5,951 nucleotides of DNA, from assembly GCA_913031095.1 (NCBI GenBank), contig CAJWGH010000074.1, positions 1-5,951 on the forward strand. The letters run 5' to 3'. Below are positions 1 through 5,951 of this stretch, piece by piece. The first letter of the stretch is position 1; each line of letters begins with the position of its first letter. This DNA comes from an uncultured Chloroflexota bacterium. Its GTDB lineage: Bacteria > Chloroflexota > Dehalococcoidia > UBA3495. The notes beneath the pieces were generated by a model. That model did no database searches. It had not been told where the DNA came from and saw nothing but the letters and a program-made list of their open reading frames with translations. The position numbers were made by a program, and so were the translations under genes.

Positions 1-1267
1 ACAACTCTAGGCAACCGTCGATTACGCCCACAGGGTCTAATACACCAGCGCCCTCCAGAAGCTTTTCTACCATGGAGCGCACTCCGGGTTGCTGAATGTT
101 GCTGATCTGGTCTGCCACGAAGTTCACACGTTCCACCAAGCTTCCGCTGTCGATCCATTCTTCGCCGGTGTGCCAGCCTTCCACGGACGGTGGGTTAAGC
201 AGGTCCTGACCCATGTAGCGGCAACCTAGCGCCACCTCGAAGATGCCGCGCTTGGGAAATTTGAAATCGCCCAACAAGTGCAGCGTCCCAACCACCACTT
301 CAGCAGGGCTTTTCACTTTGGCGAACCGAGCTTGGTCCGACTTGAAGAAGTCTGAGTTGAACAAAACGCTGAGCATTGACCGTATGTCGTACCCCGACCG
401 GAAATACTCTTCTTCCAGAATCTTGATGGCTTCAGGATCCCCTGGTGGAGTGTGCTGCCAGGCAGCCACTTGCGGCTCGTCGGCCACGAAGAAATTGTAT
501 AGGTGTCTAGACAAGAATCGGGCGGTGGCCCGTTGTTGGACGATGATGTCTATAATGTCTTCGCCGTTGAAGTTGCCTGTGTGCCCCATGAACGTTTTTT
601 CATCTTCATCATGGTCTTCCGGCACGTATCGGAATAGCCAGGGTGTCTTACCGAAGGGAATAGACGCGACATTGTCGTCGTCGATAGTCCAGCCAGTGAA
701 AGCTCGGGCAGCGTTCCTCACGTCTTCTTCTGAATAATTCTCCTGGCCGTCCATGCCTACGCCCATTGAGAACAGTTCCAGGAGTTCCCGTCCCCAGTTT
801 TCGTTGGGGGTGCCTTTGTGGTTGAAATTATTGTCCAACCAGAAGATCATGGCCGGATCTTTGGCTAGGTGCAGTAGTAAGTCGCGGAAATTACTCAGAC
901 CGTGCTGGCGGAAAAGGTCTATCTGGTTGAGCATGGTCTTTTCGTGGAGAACCTTTGCCAGTCCAGTGGCGAACACCTGGTGCCAGAACAGGGCTATCTT
1001 CTCCTGAAGGGGGCGCGTTCCGGCGTAGGCGTTCATCCGGTATACGGATTCGGTTAGAGCGCCTTCAATGTTCCGGCTCTCTTTCCAGTCGATATAGTAA
1101 CGTTCCAAGACGTCTTCTTCGATGGTTGGTTGTTGCTCAGGGTGGAGCAGTTCGTCCACGGTAGCTTCATATTCGATTTGGCCGTATCGGTCTAGCTCCT
1201 GGAAAGTAGCCCCGAAGCCCGCCCGGCGTAGCAGATGTGCCAACAGTGGTTTATCCGTCCCTGGCAT
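1..1267 (-). CDS. DUF1800 domain protein, C-terminus cut by window edge
   Basis: Reading from ATG at 1267 to the left edge gives 422 uninterrupted residues, so the gene continues outside the window. Family landmarks appear in order: HLLRRAGFG (11-19), LFWHQVFATGLAKV (93-106), NENWGRELLELFSMG (155-169), AARAFTGW (186-193), HDEDEKTFMG (219-228) and NPPSVEGWHTGEEW (358-371), followed by a basic/hydrophobic segment near 380. Family members run about 450-500 residues, so only some tens of C-terminal residues should be missing. The start is fixed by AGGAG nine bases upstream and lies 20 bases after the DUF1501 stop, which implies co-translation from one message. The biochemical role of DUF1800 is not established; frequent pairing with DUF1501 is known. 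The N-terminus is charged and soluble, with no signal peptide or membrane helix, so I infer a cytoplasmic protein. No frameshift is visible. Confidence 0.93.
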   Translation of the reverse strand, partial: MPGTDKPLLAHLLRRAGFGATFQELDRYGQIEYEATVDELLHPEQQPTIEEDVLERYYIDWKESRNIEGALTESVYRMNAYAGTRPLQEKIALFWHQVFATGLAKVLHEKTMLNQIDLFRQHGLSNFRDLLLHLAKDPAMIFWLDNNFNHKGTPNENWGRELLELFSMGVGMDGQENYSEEDVRNAARAFTGWTIDDDNVASIPFGKTPWLFRYVPEDHDEDEKTFMGHTGNFNGEDIIDIIVQQRATARFLSRHLYNFFVADEPQVAAWQHTPPGDPEAIKILEEEYFRSGYDIRSMLSVLFNSDFFKSDQARFAKVKSPAEVVVGTLHLLGDFKFPKRGIFEVALGCRYMGQDLLNPPSVEGWHTGEEWIDSGSLVERVNFVADQISNIQQPGVRSMVEKLLEGAGVLDPVGVIDGCLEL

Positions 1268-1276
1268 TCTTAGGAT

Positions 1277-1281
1277 CTCCT
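1277..1281 (-). promoter_or_regulatory. Ribosome binding site of the DUF1800 gene
   Basis: On the minus strand AGGAG lies nine bases before the ATG at 1265-1267, inside the 20-base gap after the DUF1501 stop codon (TAA at 1288-1290). It decides the start of the DUF1800 gene and shows that the gene initiates independently although it is closely coupled to the one before. Confidence 0.75.
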
Positions 1282-1287
1282 GACCGA

Positions 1288-2415
1288 TTATATGAAGTCC
1301 AGTTGCTCGAAGTTTCCACCGACTATGGGGTTGGCGTCCAGTCCAAGCCACCGTTCGGCCACGGTGCCATAGATGCCGCGGAAGTCGATGTTGTACTTTA
1401 GGTCACCTTCTTCCAGGTCTTCTCCTCGCATGGATGGGAACTCGCTATAGATCCCACCCTTAACAGGATCGCCGATAGCCATGGCAAGGCCGCCGGCGCC
1501 GTGGTCGGTTCCTGACCCATTGTCTTTGACCCTCCTTCCAAACTCGGTGAACAAGTAAATCAGAACATTGTCCGAGGTGTCATGGTAAGTTAAGTCAGCG
1601 TAAAAATCGTCGATGGCCTGGGACAAATGCTCCAGCAGGATGCCGTGCACCGGCCCCTGGTTGGCGTGGGTGTCGTAGCCCGGTTGCTGAGTGTAGAAGA
1701 CACGTGTGCCAAGATTGGCCGTCAGCACCTTAGCGATGCCTTGAAGGTTGCGCCCGATAGTTGAATCGGCATACTCAACGTTAGATTGGTATTGGTTTGG
1801 AACCGCCTTTAGGATATCGGCGCCCTTTAGGGCGTCCAGCCCAGTGGAGCCTAGGTAGTCCATCACATGGCCGGTGCCCACGATGGGCGAATACATGCGT
1901 GAGAAAAGTTCTAGGGCCTGAGTGCGCTCTTGTACGTCTGATATCCCAGTCAATACCCCGTACGTCTCCAGCATAGCCACCGAGGCGACAGGCACGCCGG
2001 TTAGGGCCATTGCCCGAGGTAGACCGCGGCCAAAATTAACGCCGGTCAGTACGTTTTCCGCCATGGGATCTAGGTCGCGGATGGCCCGACCGAGCCAGCC
2101 TTCAGTGCCGACTTTTTCTGGCTCGCATGTGTGCCAAATATCCATGGATCGGAAATGGGAGCGGTTGGGCCCAGGGTAGCCTATGCCGTTAATTACTGCG
2201 ACTTTGCCTTGGTCGTAGAGGCTCTTCATCTCAATGAGAGCTGGATTAAAGGCCAGTTCATCGCTGATGGGCAGTACTTTATCTTGTGATATTCCGACTG
2301 TTTTGCGACTGTCGTAGTAGAGCGGGTCTTGGTACGGGATGACAGTGTTGATGTAATCGTTGCCGCCGGTCAACTGGACCACCACCAAGACAGGGTCCTT
2401 ATTGATAGAGGTCAA
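1288..2415 (-). CDS. DUF1501 domain protein, TTG start, no Tat signal
   Basis: This 375-residue protein belongs to DUF1501, a family with an alkaline phosphatase/sulfatase-like fold and no agreed substrate. Visible landmarks are VVVQLTGGND (11-20), SHFRSMDIWHT (86-96), GYDTHANQ (246-253), TEFGRR with NGSGTDHG (290-306), VKGGIY (318-323) and GTVAERWLG (350-358). By analogy with the superfamily, D20, D248, H250, D304 and H305 are candidate metal ligands; this is inference. The start codon is TTG at 2413-2415 behind a perfect AGGAGG with seven-base spacing. No ATG or GTG lies in frame between it and the upstream stop at 2449-2451, and the first internal Met (63) would remove the conserved GGND. 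The protein therefore begins directly at the first core beta strand, without the twin-arginine signal usual in the family. Length fits the core domain alone. It is followed 20 bases later by the DUF1800 gene, its common partner. Confidence 0.93.
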   Translation of the reverse strand: MTSINKDPVLVVVQLTGGNDYINTVIPYQDPLYYDSRKTVGISQDKVLPISDELAFNPALIEMKSLYDQGKVAVINGIGYPGPNRSHFRSMDIWHTCEPEKVGTEGWLGRAIRDLDPMAENVLTGVNFGRGLPRAMALTGVPVASVAMLETYGVLTGISDVQERTQALELFSRMYSPIVGTGHVMDYLGSTGLDALKGADILKAVPNQYQSNVEYADSTIGRNLQGIAKVLTANLGTRVFYTQQPGYDTHANQGPVHGILLEHLSQAIDDFYADLTYHDTSDNVLIYLFTEFGRRVKDNGSGTDHGAGGLAMAIGDPVKGGIYSEFPSMRGEDLEEGDLKYNIDFRGIYGTVAERWLGLDANPIVGGNFEQLDFI

Positions 2416-2422
2416 TCTGATG

Positions 2423-2428
2423 CCTCCT
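2423..2428 (-). promoter_or_regulatory. Perfect Shine-Dalgarno fixing the TTG start of DUF1501
   Basis: On the minus strand AGGAGG lies seven bases before TTG at 2413-2415. The frame upstream of TTG contains no ATG or GTG before a stop codon, so this site decides the start. The strong site probably compensates for the weak initiation codon. Confidence 0.85.
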
Positions 2429-2445
2429 GGTCTGCTGTTGGTCCG

Positions 2446-2474
2446 ATTTTACTAGGATATATTCAGCATTACAA
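2446..2474 (-). promoter_or_regulatory. Candidate sigma70-type promoter for the DUF1501-DUF1800 pair
   Basis: On the minus strand TTGTAA (2469-2474, four of six matches to TTGACA) is followed after exactly 17 bases by TAAAAT (2446-2451, five of six matches to TATAAT). Transcription would start near 2439, giving a short leader of about 24 bases that contains the AGGAGG. The site lies entirely in the 89-base gap after the DUF255 gene, which is locally AT-rich. It is a consensus match read by eye; read-through from the upstream gene is not excluded, since I see no terminator between them. Confidence 0.5.
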
Positions 2475-2504
2475 AGGGCCGATAGTCCAGGTTTCGTCTC
2501 GTCC

Positions 2505-4541
2505 CTAACTTTCCAGCTGCTCGGCTAACTCCTCAGGCGTCGTCACCGGCAGTTGACATGCATAGTTCTGGCAGACGTAAGCCGTGGGTTTGCCTTCGAC
2601 CATGCCGCGGGACTCTAGCAATGGCAGCCCGTGTTCGCCATCGTTACCAGCACCAACTAATACTTTATTGGGGTGGAAGTTTCCGTTGATGACTTGGAGA
2701 AGCGCGGCGGTATTGGGATCGTCATGTGGACCGATGATGACCACCTCTTTGGGAATACTCACATAGAAGTCCAGGGCAGCCAACCAGTGTCCGGTACCAG
2801 CCGGAGCGCGTCCCATCAATTCTTTGAGTGTCCTTAGAGGAGTTGCGGCCTTTAACCGGTATTCCTCATTGCCGGTGATCACAGCGAGCTTGAGGAGTAC
2901 GTCTGTGGCGACAGAACCGCCGCATGGTTGCGCATTGTCCAAGACATCCCTGGGTCTGACCACCAATTTTTCATGGTCGTTGCCGGTGTCATAGAAGCCG
3001 CCCACACCATCGTCCCAGAACAGCTTGATCATGTGGTCGGCCAGATCGACCGACGCCGTTAACCACCGCTGGTCGAAAGTAGCTTCATACAGAGCCAACA
3101 ACCCGTCCGCGACGAAAGAATAATCTTCTAAGAAGCCTGGTAGTTTGGCTTGGCCAGCGCGATATGTCCGCAACAATCTTCTATCCGGCCGCATAGTCTC
3201 AAGCAAGAAACTGGCATTCTCGATAGCGGCCTCCAGATAGTCTTGGCGGTTCAGAGCGGCTCCGGCCTCTGCGAAACTCCGAAGCATCATCCCGTTCCAG
3301 GAGGCCAAGACCTTGTCATCCAGCAGAGGATGGACTCGTTTCTCACGTTCTTCCAGCAAAGCTTTTTTGCCCCGGTGGACGACATCGATTAGCCGTTCTA
3401 GGCTGATGCCTTGTTGCTGAGCATAATCCGAGGCCTTTTGCTTGATGTTCAAGATGTTGCTGCCTTCGAAATTGCCCCCTTGGGTGACGCCGAAGAACCC
3501 GCTGAATATCCCGGCCTCGTCGCCCAAAACTGATTCGATCTCTGCGAGTGTCCAGACGAAAAACTTGCCCTCTTCGCCTTCGCTGTCAGCGTCGGTAGCA
3601 GAATAGAAGCCACCTTCTGGACCGGTCATCTCCCGCAGGATGTAATCCAGTGTCTCCTCGGCTATTCGGCGGTACATGCCACGACCGGTGGCCTGGTGGG
3701 CGTGGAGATAAAGCCTCGACAGGAGGGCGTTGTCATAGAGCATCTTCTCGAAGTGGGGAACCAGCCAGTAGGCATCGGTAGAGTAACGTGCAAACCCTCC
3801 GGCAATCTGATCGTAAATGCCGCCTCGAGCCATCTTTTCCAAGGTCAGATCCACCATTTCTAGGGCCTTGTCGTTGTAACCGTGGCGGTAATATCGGAGG
3901 AGCACCTCGAGGTTCATCGCCTGAGGGAACTTGGGAGCTGTGCCGTGGCCGCCGTTCTGGTAGTCGAAGTTGGTGGCTAACACAGTATATGCTTGGTGTA
4001 GGGTCTCAACTGACACCGGCGTATCGCCCTTGGGCATCTGGCCAGTGCGTCCCAACTGTTCGGTGATTTGATTTGTGACCCGCTCGATCTCACTTCGGCT
4101 GTCTCGGTAGGAGCGAGCCACGGACTCAAGCAGCCGTGGGAATCCGGGCATGTTGAACCGATCTACCGGTGGGAAATAAGTACCGCCGTAAAAGGGTTTC
4201 CCCTCCGGTGTGAGGAAGACTGTCATGGGCCAACCGCCGCTACCAGTTAACATCTGCACTGCTTCCATATAGACCGCGTCTAAATCAGGACGTTCTTCCC
4301 GGTCCACCTTGATACTGATGAAGTATTCGTTCATCAACAAAGCGGTTGCCTCGTCCTCGAACGACTCCCGCTCCATGACGTGGCACCAATGGCAGGCTGA
4401 GTATCCGATACTGAGCAGTATGGGCTTGTCCTCTTCTTTGGATCGTTGTAGCGCCTCCTCTCCCCATGGATACCAGTCCACTGGGTTGTTTGCGTGCTGC
4501 AAAAGGTAAGGGCTGGTTTCGCTGGCCAGTCGATTGGGCAT
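2505..4541 (-). CDS. DUF255 / YyaL family protein (thioredoxin-like fold plus six-hairpin domain)
   Basis: This 678-residue protein is a full-length member of the family of Bacillus YyaL and animal SPATA20. Residues 1 to about 165 form the thioredoxin-like domain, with [20 protein letters not shown] at the start, the redox motif SACHWCH (C50 and C53) and [19 protein letters not shown] (102-120). Residues about 180-600 resemble alpha/alpha six-hairpin (N-acylglucosamine 2-epimerase-like) barrels, with [17 protein letters not shown] (240-256), [12 protein letters not shown] (261-272), [11 protein letters not shown] (409-419) and [11 protein letters not shown] (470-480). The C-terminus holds a second cysteine pair in [11 protein letters not shown] (C657, C662), a family feature. 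The enzymatic reaction is unknown; a redox or sugar-related role is only inference from the folds. No signal peptide is seen. The ATG at 4539-4541 sits behind a weak AAAGGTG and directly precedes the conserved N-terminus. The gene starts 131 bases after thrS and ends with TAG. Confidence 0.95.
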   Translation of the reverse strand: MPNRLASETSPYLLQHANNPVDWYPWGEEALQRSKEEDKPILLSIGYSACHWCHVMERESFEDEATALLMNEYFISIKVDREERPDLDAVYMEAVQMLTGSGGWPMTVFLTPEGKPFYGGTYFPPVDRFNMPGFPRLLESVARSYRDSRSEIERVTNQITEQLGRTGQMPKGDTPVSVETLHQAYTVLATNFDYQNGGHGTAPKFPQAMNLEVLLRYYRHGYNDKALEMVDLTLEKMARGGIYDQIAGGFARYSTDAYWLVPHFEKMLYDNALLSRLYLHAHQATGRGMYRRIAEETLDYILREMTGPEGGFYSATDADSEGEEGKFFVWTLAEIESVLGDEAGIFSGFFGVTQGGNFEGSNILNIKQKASDYAQQQGISLERLIDVVHRGKKALLEEREKRVHPLLDDKVLASWNGMMLRSFAEAGAALNRQDYLEAAIENASFLLETMRPDRRLLRTYRAGQAKLPGFLEDYSFVADGLLALYEATFDQRWLTASVDLADHMIKLFWDDGVGGFYDTGNDHEKLVVRPRDVLDNAQPCGGSVATDVLLKLAVITGNEEYRLKAATPLRTLKELMGRAPAGTGHWLAALDFYVSIPKEVVIIGPHDDPNTAALLQVINGNFHPNKVLVGAGNDGEHGLPLLESRGMVEGKPTAYVCQNYACQLPVTTPEELAEQLES

Positions 4542-4615
4542 GGTGCACCTTTGTTGAAGCTATACAGAGCGGCGGTGAGATTGCTGGAGCTTATTGTTAG
4601 GTGGATAACTAGAGA

Positions 4616-4650
4616 ATGCTAGGGTCTTTGGTGGTTATGCTAGAGTCTTC
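4616..4650. repeat. Imperfect 14-base direct repeat, 21-base period
   Basis: On the plus strand ATGCTAGGGTCTTT (4616-4629) recurs as ATGCTAGAGTCTTC (4637-4650), with 12 of 14 positions identical and starts 21 bases apart, two helical turns. A third CTAG lies at 4609-4612. It is in the 131-base gap between thrS and the DUF255 gene, the only part of that gap with visible structure. It could be a regulator binding site, or chance in a short region. I find no hairpin with a T-run that would end the thrS transcript and no convincing promoter for the DUF255 gene in this gap. Confidence 0.35.
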
Positions 4651-4672
4651 CTGGCACTCGATGTTAGAAGCG

Positions 4673-5951
4673 CTATTCTGCAGTGCCTGTCGGGATCTGA
4701 GACTCCTCGACCAACCGCGAGATGAAATCCGCTAAGGGCATGGCTCCTAGGTCTTCGCCGTCTCGGTGTCGTACGGCTACTGCGCCTGCCTCCTGCTCAC
4801 GATCACCCGCCACAAGCATGTAGGGCACTTTTTGCATCTGGGCGGTGCGAATCTTCTGGTTCATGCGCTCGCCACGGGTATCTACTTCGGTCCTGAATCC
4901 AGCAGATTCTAGTTTTGACGAGACCGATTCGCAGTATTCGATATGGCGGTCGGCGATGGGAATCAACACCGCTTGGACCGGGGCCAGCCACAGTGGGAAT
5001 GCCCCACCATAGTGCTCTATGAGCACCCCCAGGAACCGCTCCATGGAGCCCAGAATTGCACGATGGACCATGTAGGGTTGACTGCGGCCTCCTTCGGAGT
5101 CCTGGTAGGTCAGGTCGAACCGTTGGGGCAGGTTGAAGTCGAACTGCACGGTGGTGCACTGCCAGCCGCGGCCCAGGGCGTCGGTGATGTTGATGTCGAT
5201 TTTTGGGCCATAGAACGCTCCTCCACCATCATCGATTGTGAAAGGCAATCCCCGTTTTTCCAGAGCGCGCTGCAGCGAAGTTGTGGCATGCTCCCACATA
5301 TCCGAATCGCCCACGTATTTCTCGGGACGAGTCGACAGCGCTATGGAGAACTCCTTGAACCCGAATGCGTCCAATAACTCGAAGGTTAGTTCCAAAACCC
5401 CGCCGACCTCGCCTTCCACCTGGTCGGGCGTACAGAAGATGTGGGCGTCGTCTTGGGTGAAACCGCGCACTCTCATCAGTCCGTGGAGCACTCCGCTACG
5501 TTCGTAGCGGTAGACTGTGCCCAGCTCAGCGAACCGAAGAGGCAGTTCGCGGTAGCTGTGTAGTGCATTCTTGAATATGGAGATGTGAAATGGGCAGTTC
5601 ATGGGTTTCAGGTAATACTGCTGCTCGTCCACTTCTACAGGTGCGTACATATTCTCTTGGTAGAAGTCCAGGTGTCCGCTGGTCTCCCACAGCTGGGCCC
5701 GGCCGATATGGGGCGAGTAGACAACGTCGTACCCTAAACGATAGTGGAGATTCTTCCAGTAGTCCTCCACCAGGGACCGGATACGACCACCCTTGGGATG
5801 CCAGACGATCAGGCCAGGGCCGATTTCGTCGTGGACGCTGAAAAGGTTCAGTTGGCGGCCTAGGGTCCGGTGGTCTCGGCGCTCGGCCTCTTCCAGCCTC
5901 TGCAGATGATCTGCCAAACCGGCATCAGATTCGAAGGCTGTCCCGTAGATA
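4673..5951 (-). CDS. thrS: Threonine--tRNA ligase, N-terminus cut by window edge
   Basis: The enzyme charges tRNA-Thr with threonine in the cytoplasm. The window holds the last 425 residues; numbering here starts at the first complete codon. The frame is open to the right edge, and residues 1-6 (IYGTAF) are the typical end of the editing-domain region, so the TGS and editing domains should lie outside. The class II core is complete: motif 1 around GPGLIVWHPKGG (44-55), motif 2 with VYRYERSG and arginine 148, and motif 3 with HRAILGSMERF and arginine 305. All three zinc ligands that select threonine are present: C119 in MNCPFH, H170 in QDDAHIF and H296 in MVHRAILG. The anticodon-binding domain follows from about 322, with VDTRGERMNQKIR and VPYMLVAGDRE. 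The gene ends with TAG. A TTG at 5915-5917 is an internal leucine codon, not a start. infC does not follow; the next gene encodes a DUF255 protein. Confidence 0.98.
   Translation of the reverse strand, partial: IYGTAFESDAGLADHLQRLEEAERRDHRTLGRQLNLFSVHDEIGPGLIVWHPKGGRIRSLVEDYWKNLHYRLGYDVVYSPHIGRAQLWETSGHLDFYQENMYAPVEVDEQQYYLKPMNCPFHISIFKNALHSYRELPLRFAELGTVYRYERSGVLHGLMRVRGFTQDDAHIFCTPDQVEGEVGGVLELTFELLDAFGFKEFSIALSTRPEKYVGDSDMWEHATTSLQRALEKRGLPFTIDDGGGAFYGPKIDINITDALGRGWQCTTVQFDFNLPQRFDLTYQDSEGGRSQPYMVHRAILGSMERFLGVLIEHYGGAFPLWLAPVQAVLIPIADRHIEYCESVSSKLESAGFRTEVDTRGERMNQKIRTAQMQKVPYMLVAGDREQEAGAVAVRHRDGEDLGAMPLADFISRLVEESQIPTGTAE

Noticed and set aside
243..1164. Plus-strand open frames of 164, 84 and 69 codons
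   Set aside because: They lie antisense to the DUF1800 gene, whose minus-strand frame shows every family motif in order. Their translations are low-complexity, serine- and arginine-rich and resemble no family.
2475..2504. A rho-independent terminator after the DUF255 gene
   Set aside because: Only weak, interrupted complementarity is present and there is no T-run after it on the minus strand.
4285..4548. Minus-strand open frame of 87 codons overlapping the start of the DUF255 gene
   Set aside because: It is an out-of-frame shadow of the conserved N-terminal region that holds CHWCH; its own translation has no recognisable domain.
4542..4672. A promoter for the DUF255 gene, for example around TATAGC at 4558-4563 on the minus strand
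   Set aside because: No acceptable -35 hexamer is found 16-18 bases upstream; other AT-rich hexamers in the gap also lack a partner.
4943..5841. Plus-strand open frames of 144, 89 and 83 codons
   Set aside because: They are antisense to the well-conserved catalytic core of thrS and have no family resemblance.
5915..5917. TTG as a possible start of the thrS gene
   Set aside because: The frame stays open to the right edge, and the 11 residues before this codon match the usual sequence leading into the ThrS core (IYGTAF and following). It is an internal leucine.
1..5951. CRISPR array, tRNA or rRNA gene, insertion sequence or attachment site
   Set aside because: Nearly all of the window is taken up by four conserved coding regions; the gaps are too short and show no regularly spaced repeats, cloverleaf, terminal inverted repeats or target duplications.

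Overview
The window is a compact stretch of ordinary bacterial coding sequence in which all four genes lie on the minus strand. Read in the direction of transcription (right to left), they are: a 5'-truncated threonyl-tRNA synthetase gene (thrS, running off the right edge), a DUF255 / YyaL-type thioredoxin-fold plus six-hairpin protein (4541 to 2505), a DUF1501 protein (2415 to 1288), and a DUF1800 protein (1267 to the left edge, cut before its C-terminus). There are no RNA genes, mobile elements, CRISPR arrays or phage genes. Non-coding sequence is limited to gaps of 131, 89 and 20 bases, so no gene-free stretch exceeds 300 bases.

The organism is a bacterium of moderate GC content. The adjacent DUF1501 and DUF1800 genes, both without export signals, and the style of the protein sequences recall uncultured Chloroflexota (Dehalococcoidia / SAR202-like lineages). 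This is an impression from family knowledge, not from a search, and stays tentative. The genes that often follow thrS in bacteria (infC-rpmI-rplT) are absent here.

Right part: the thrS fragment carries the whole class II catalytic core, all three zinc ligands and the anticodon-binding domain. A 131-base gap follows. It holds an imperfect direct repeat with a 21-base period but no convincing promoter or terminator. The 678-residue DUF255 protein comes next. It has a CHWCH redox motif in its thioredoxin-like N-terminal domain, a long alpha/alpha-barrel region and a second cysteine pair at its C-terminus.

Left part: a good sigma70-type promoter candidate (TTGTAA, 17 bases, TAAAAT) sits in the 89-base gap before the DUF1501 gene. 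That gene starts with TTG behind a perfect AGGAGG. Its stop codon is 20 bases from the ATG of the DUF1800 gene, which has its own AGGAG. The two therefore look like a dedicated two-gene transcription unit. DUF1501 and DUF1800 proteins are widely found as neighbours but have no settled function. This pair is the most interesting content of the window, chiefly because neither protein has an N-terminal export signal, whereas DUF1501 proteins usually carry a Tat signal.
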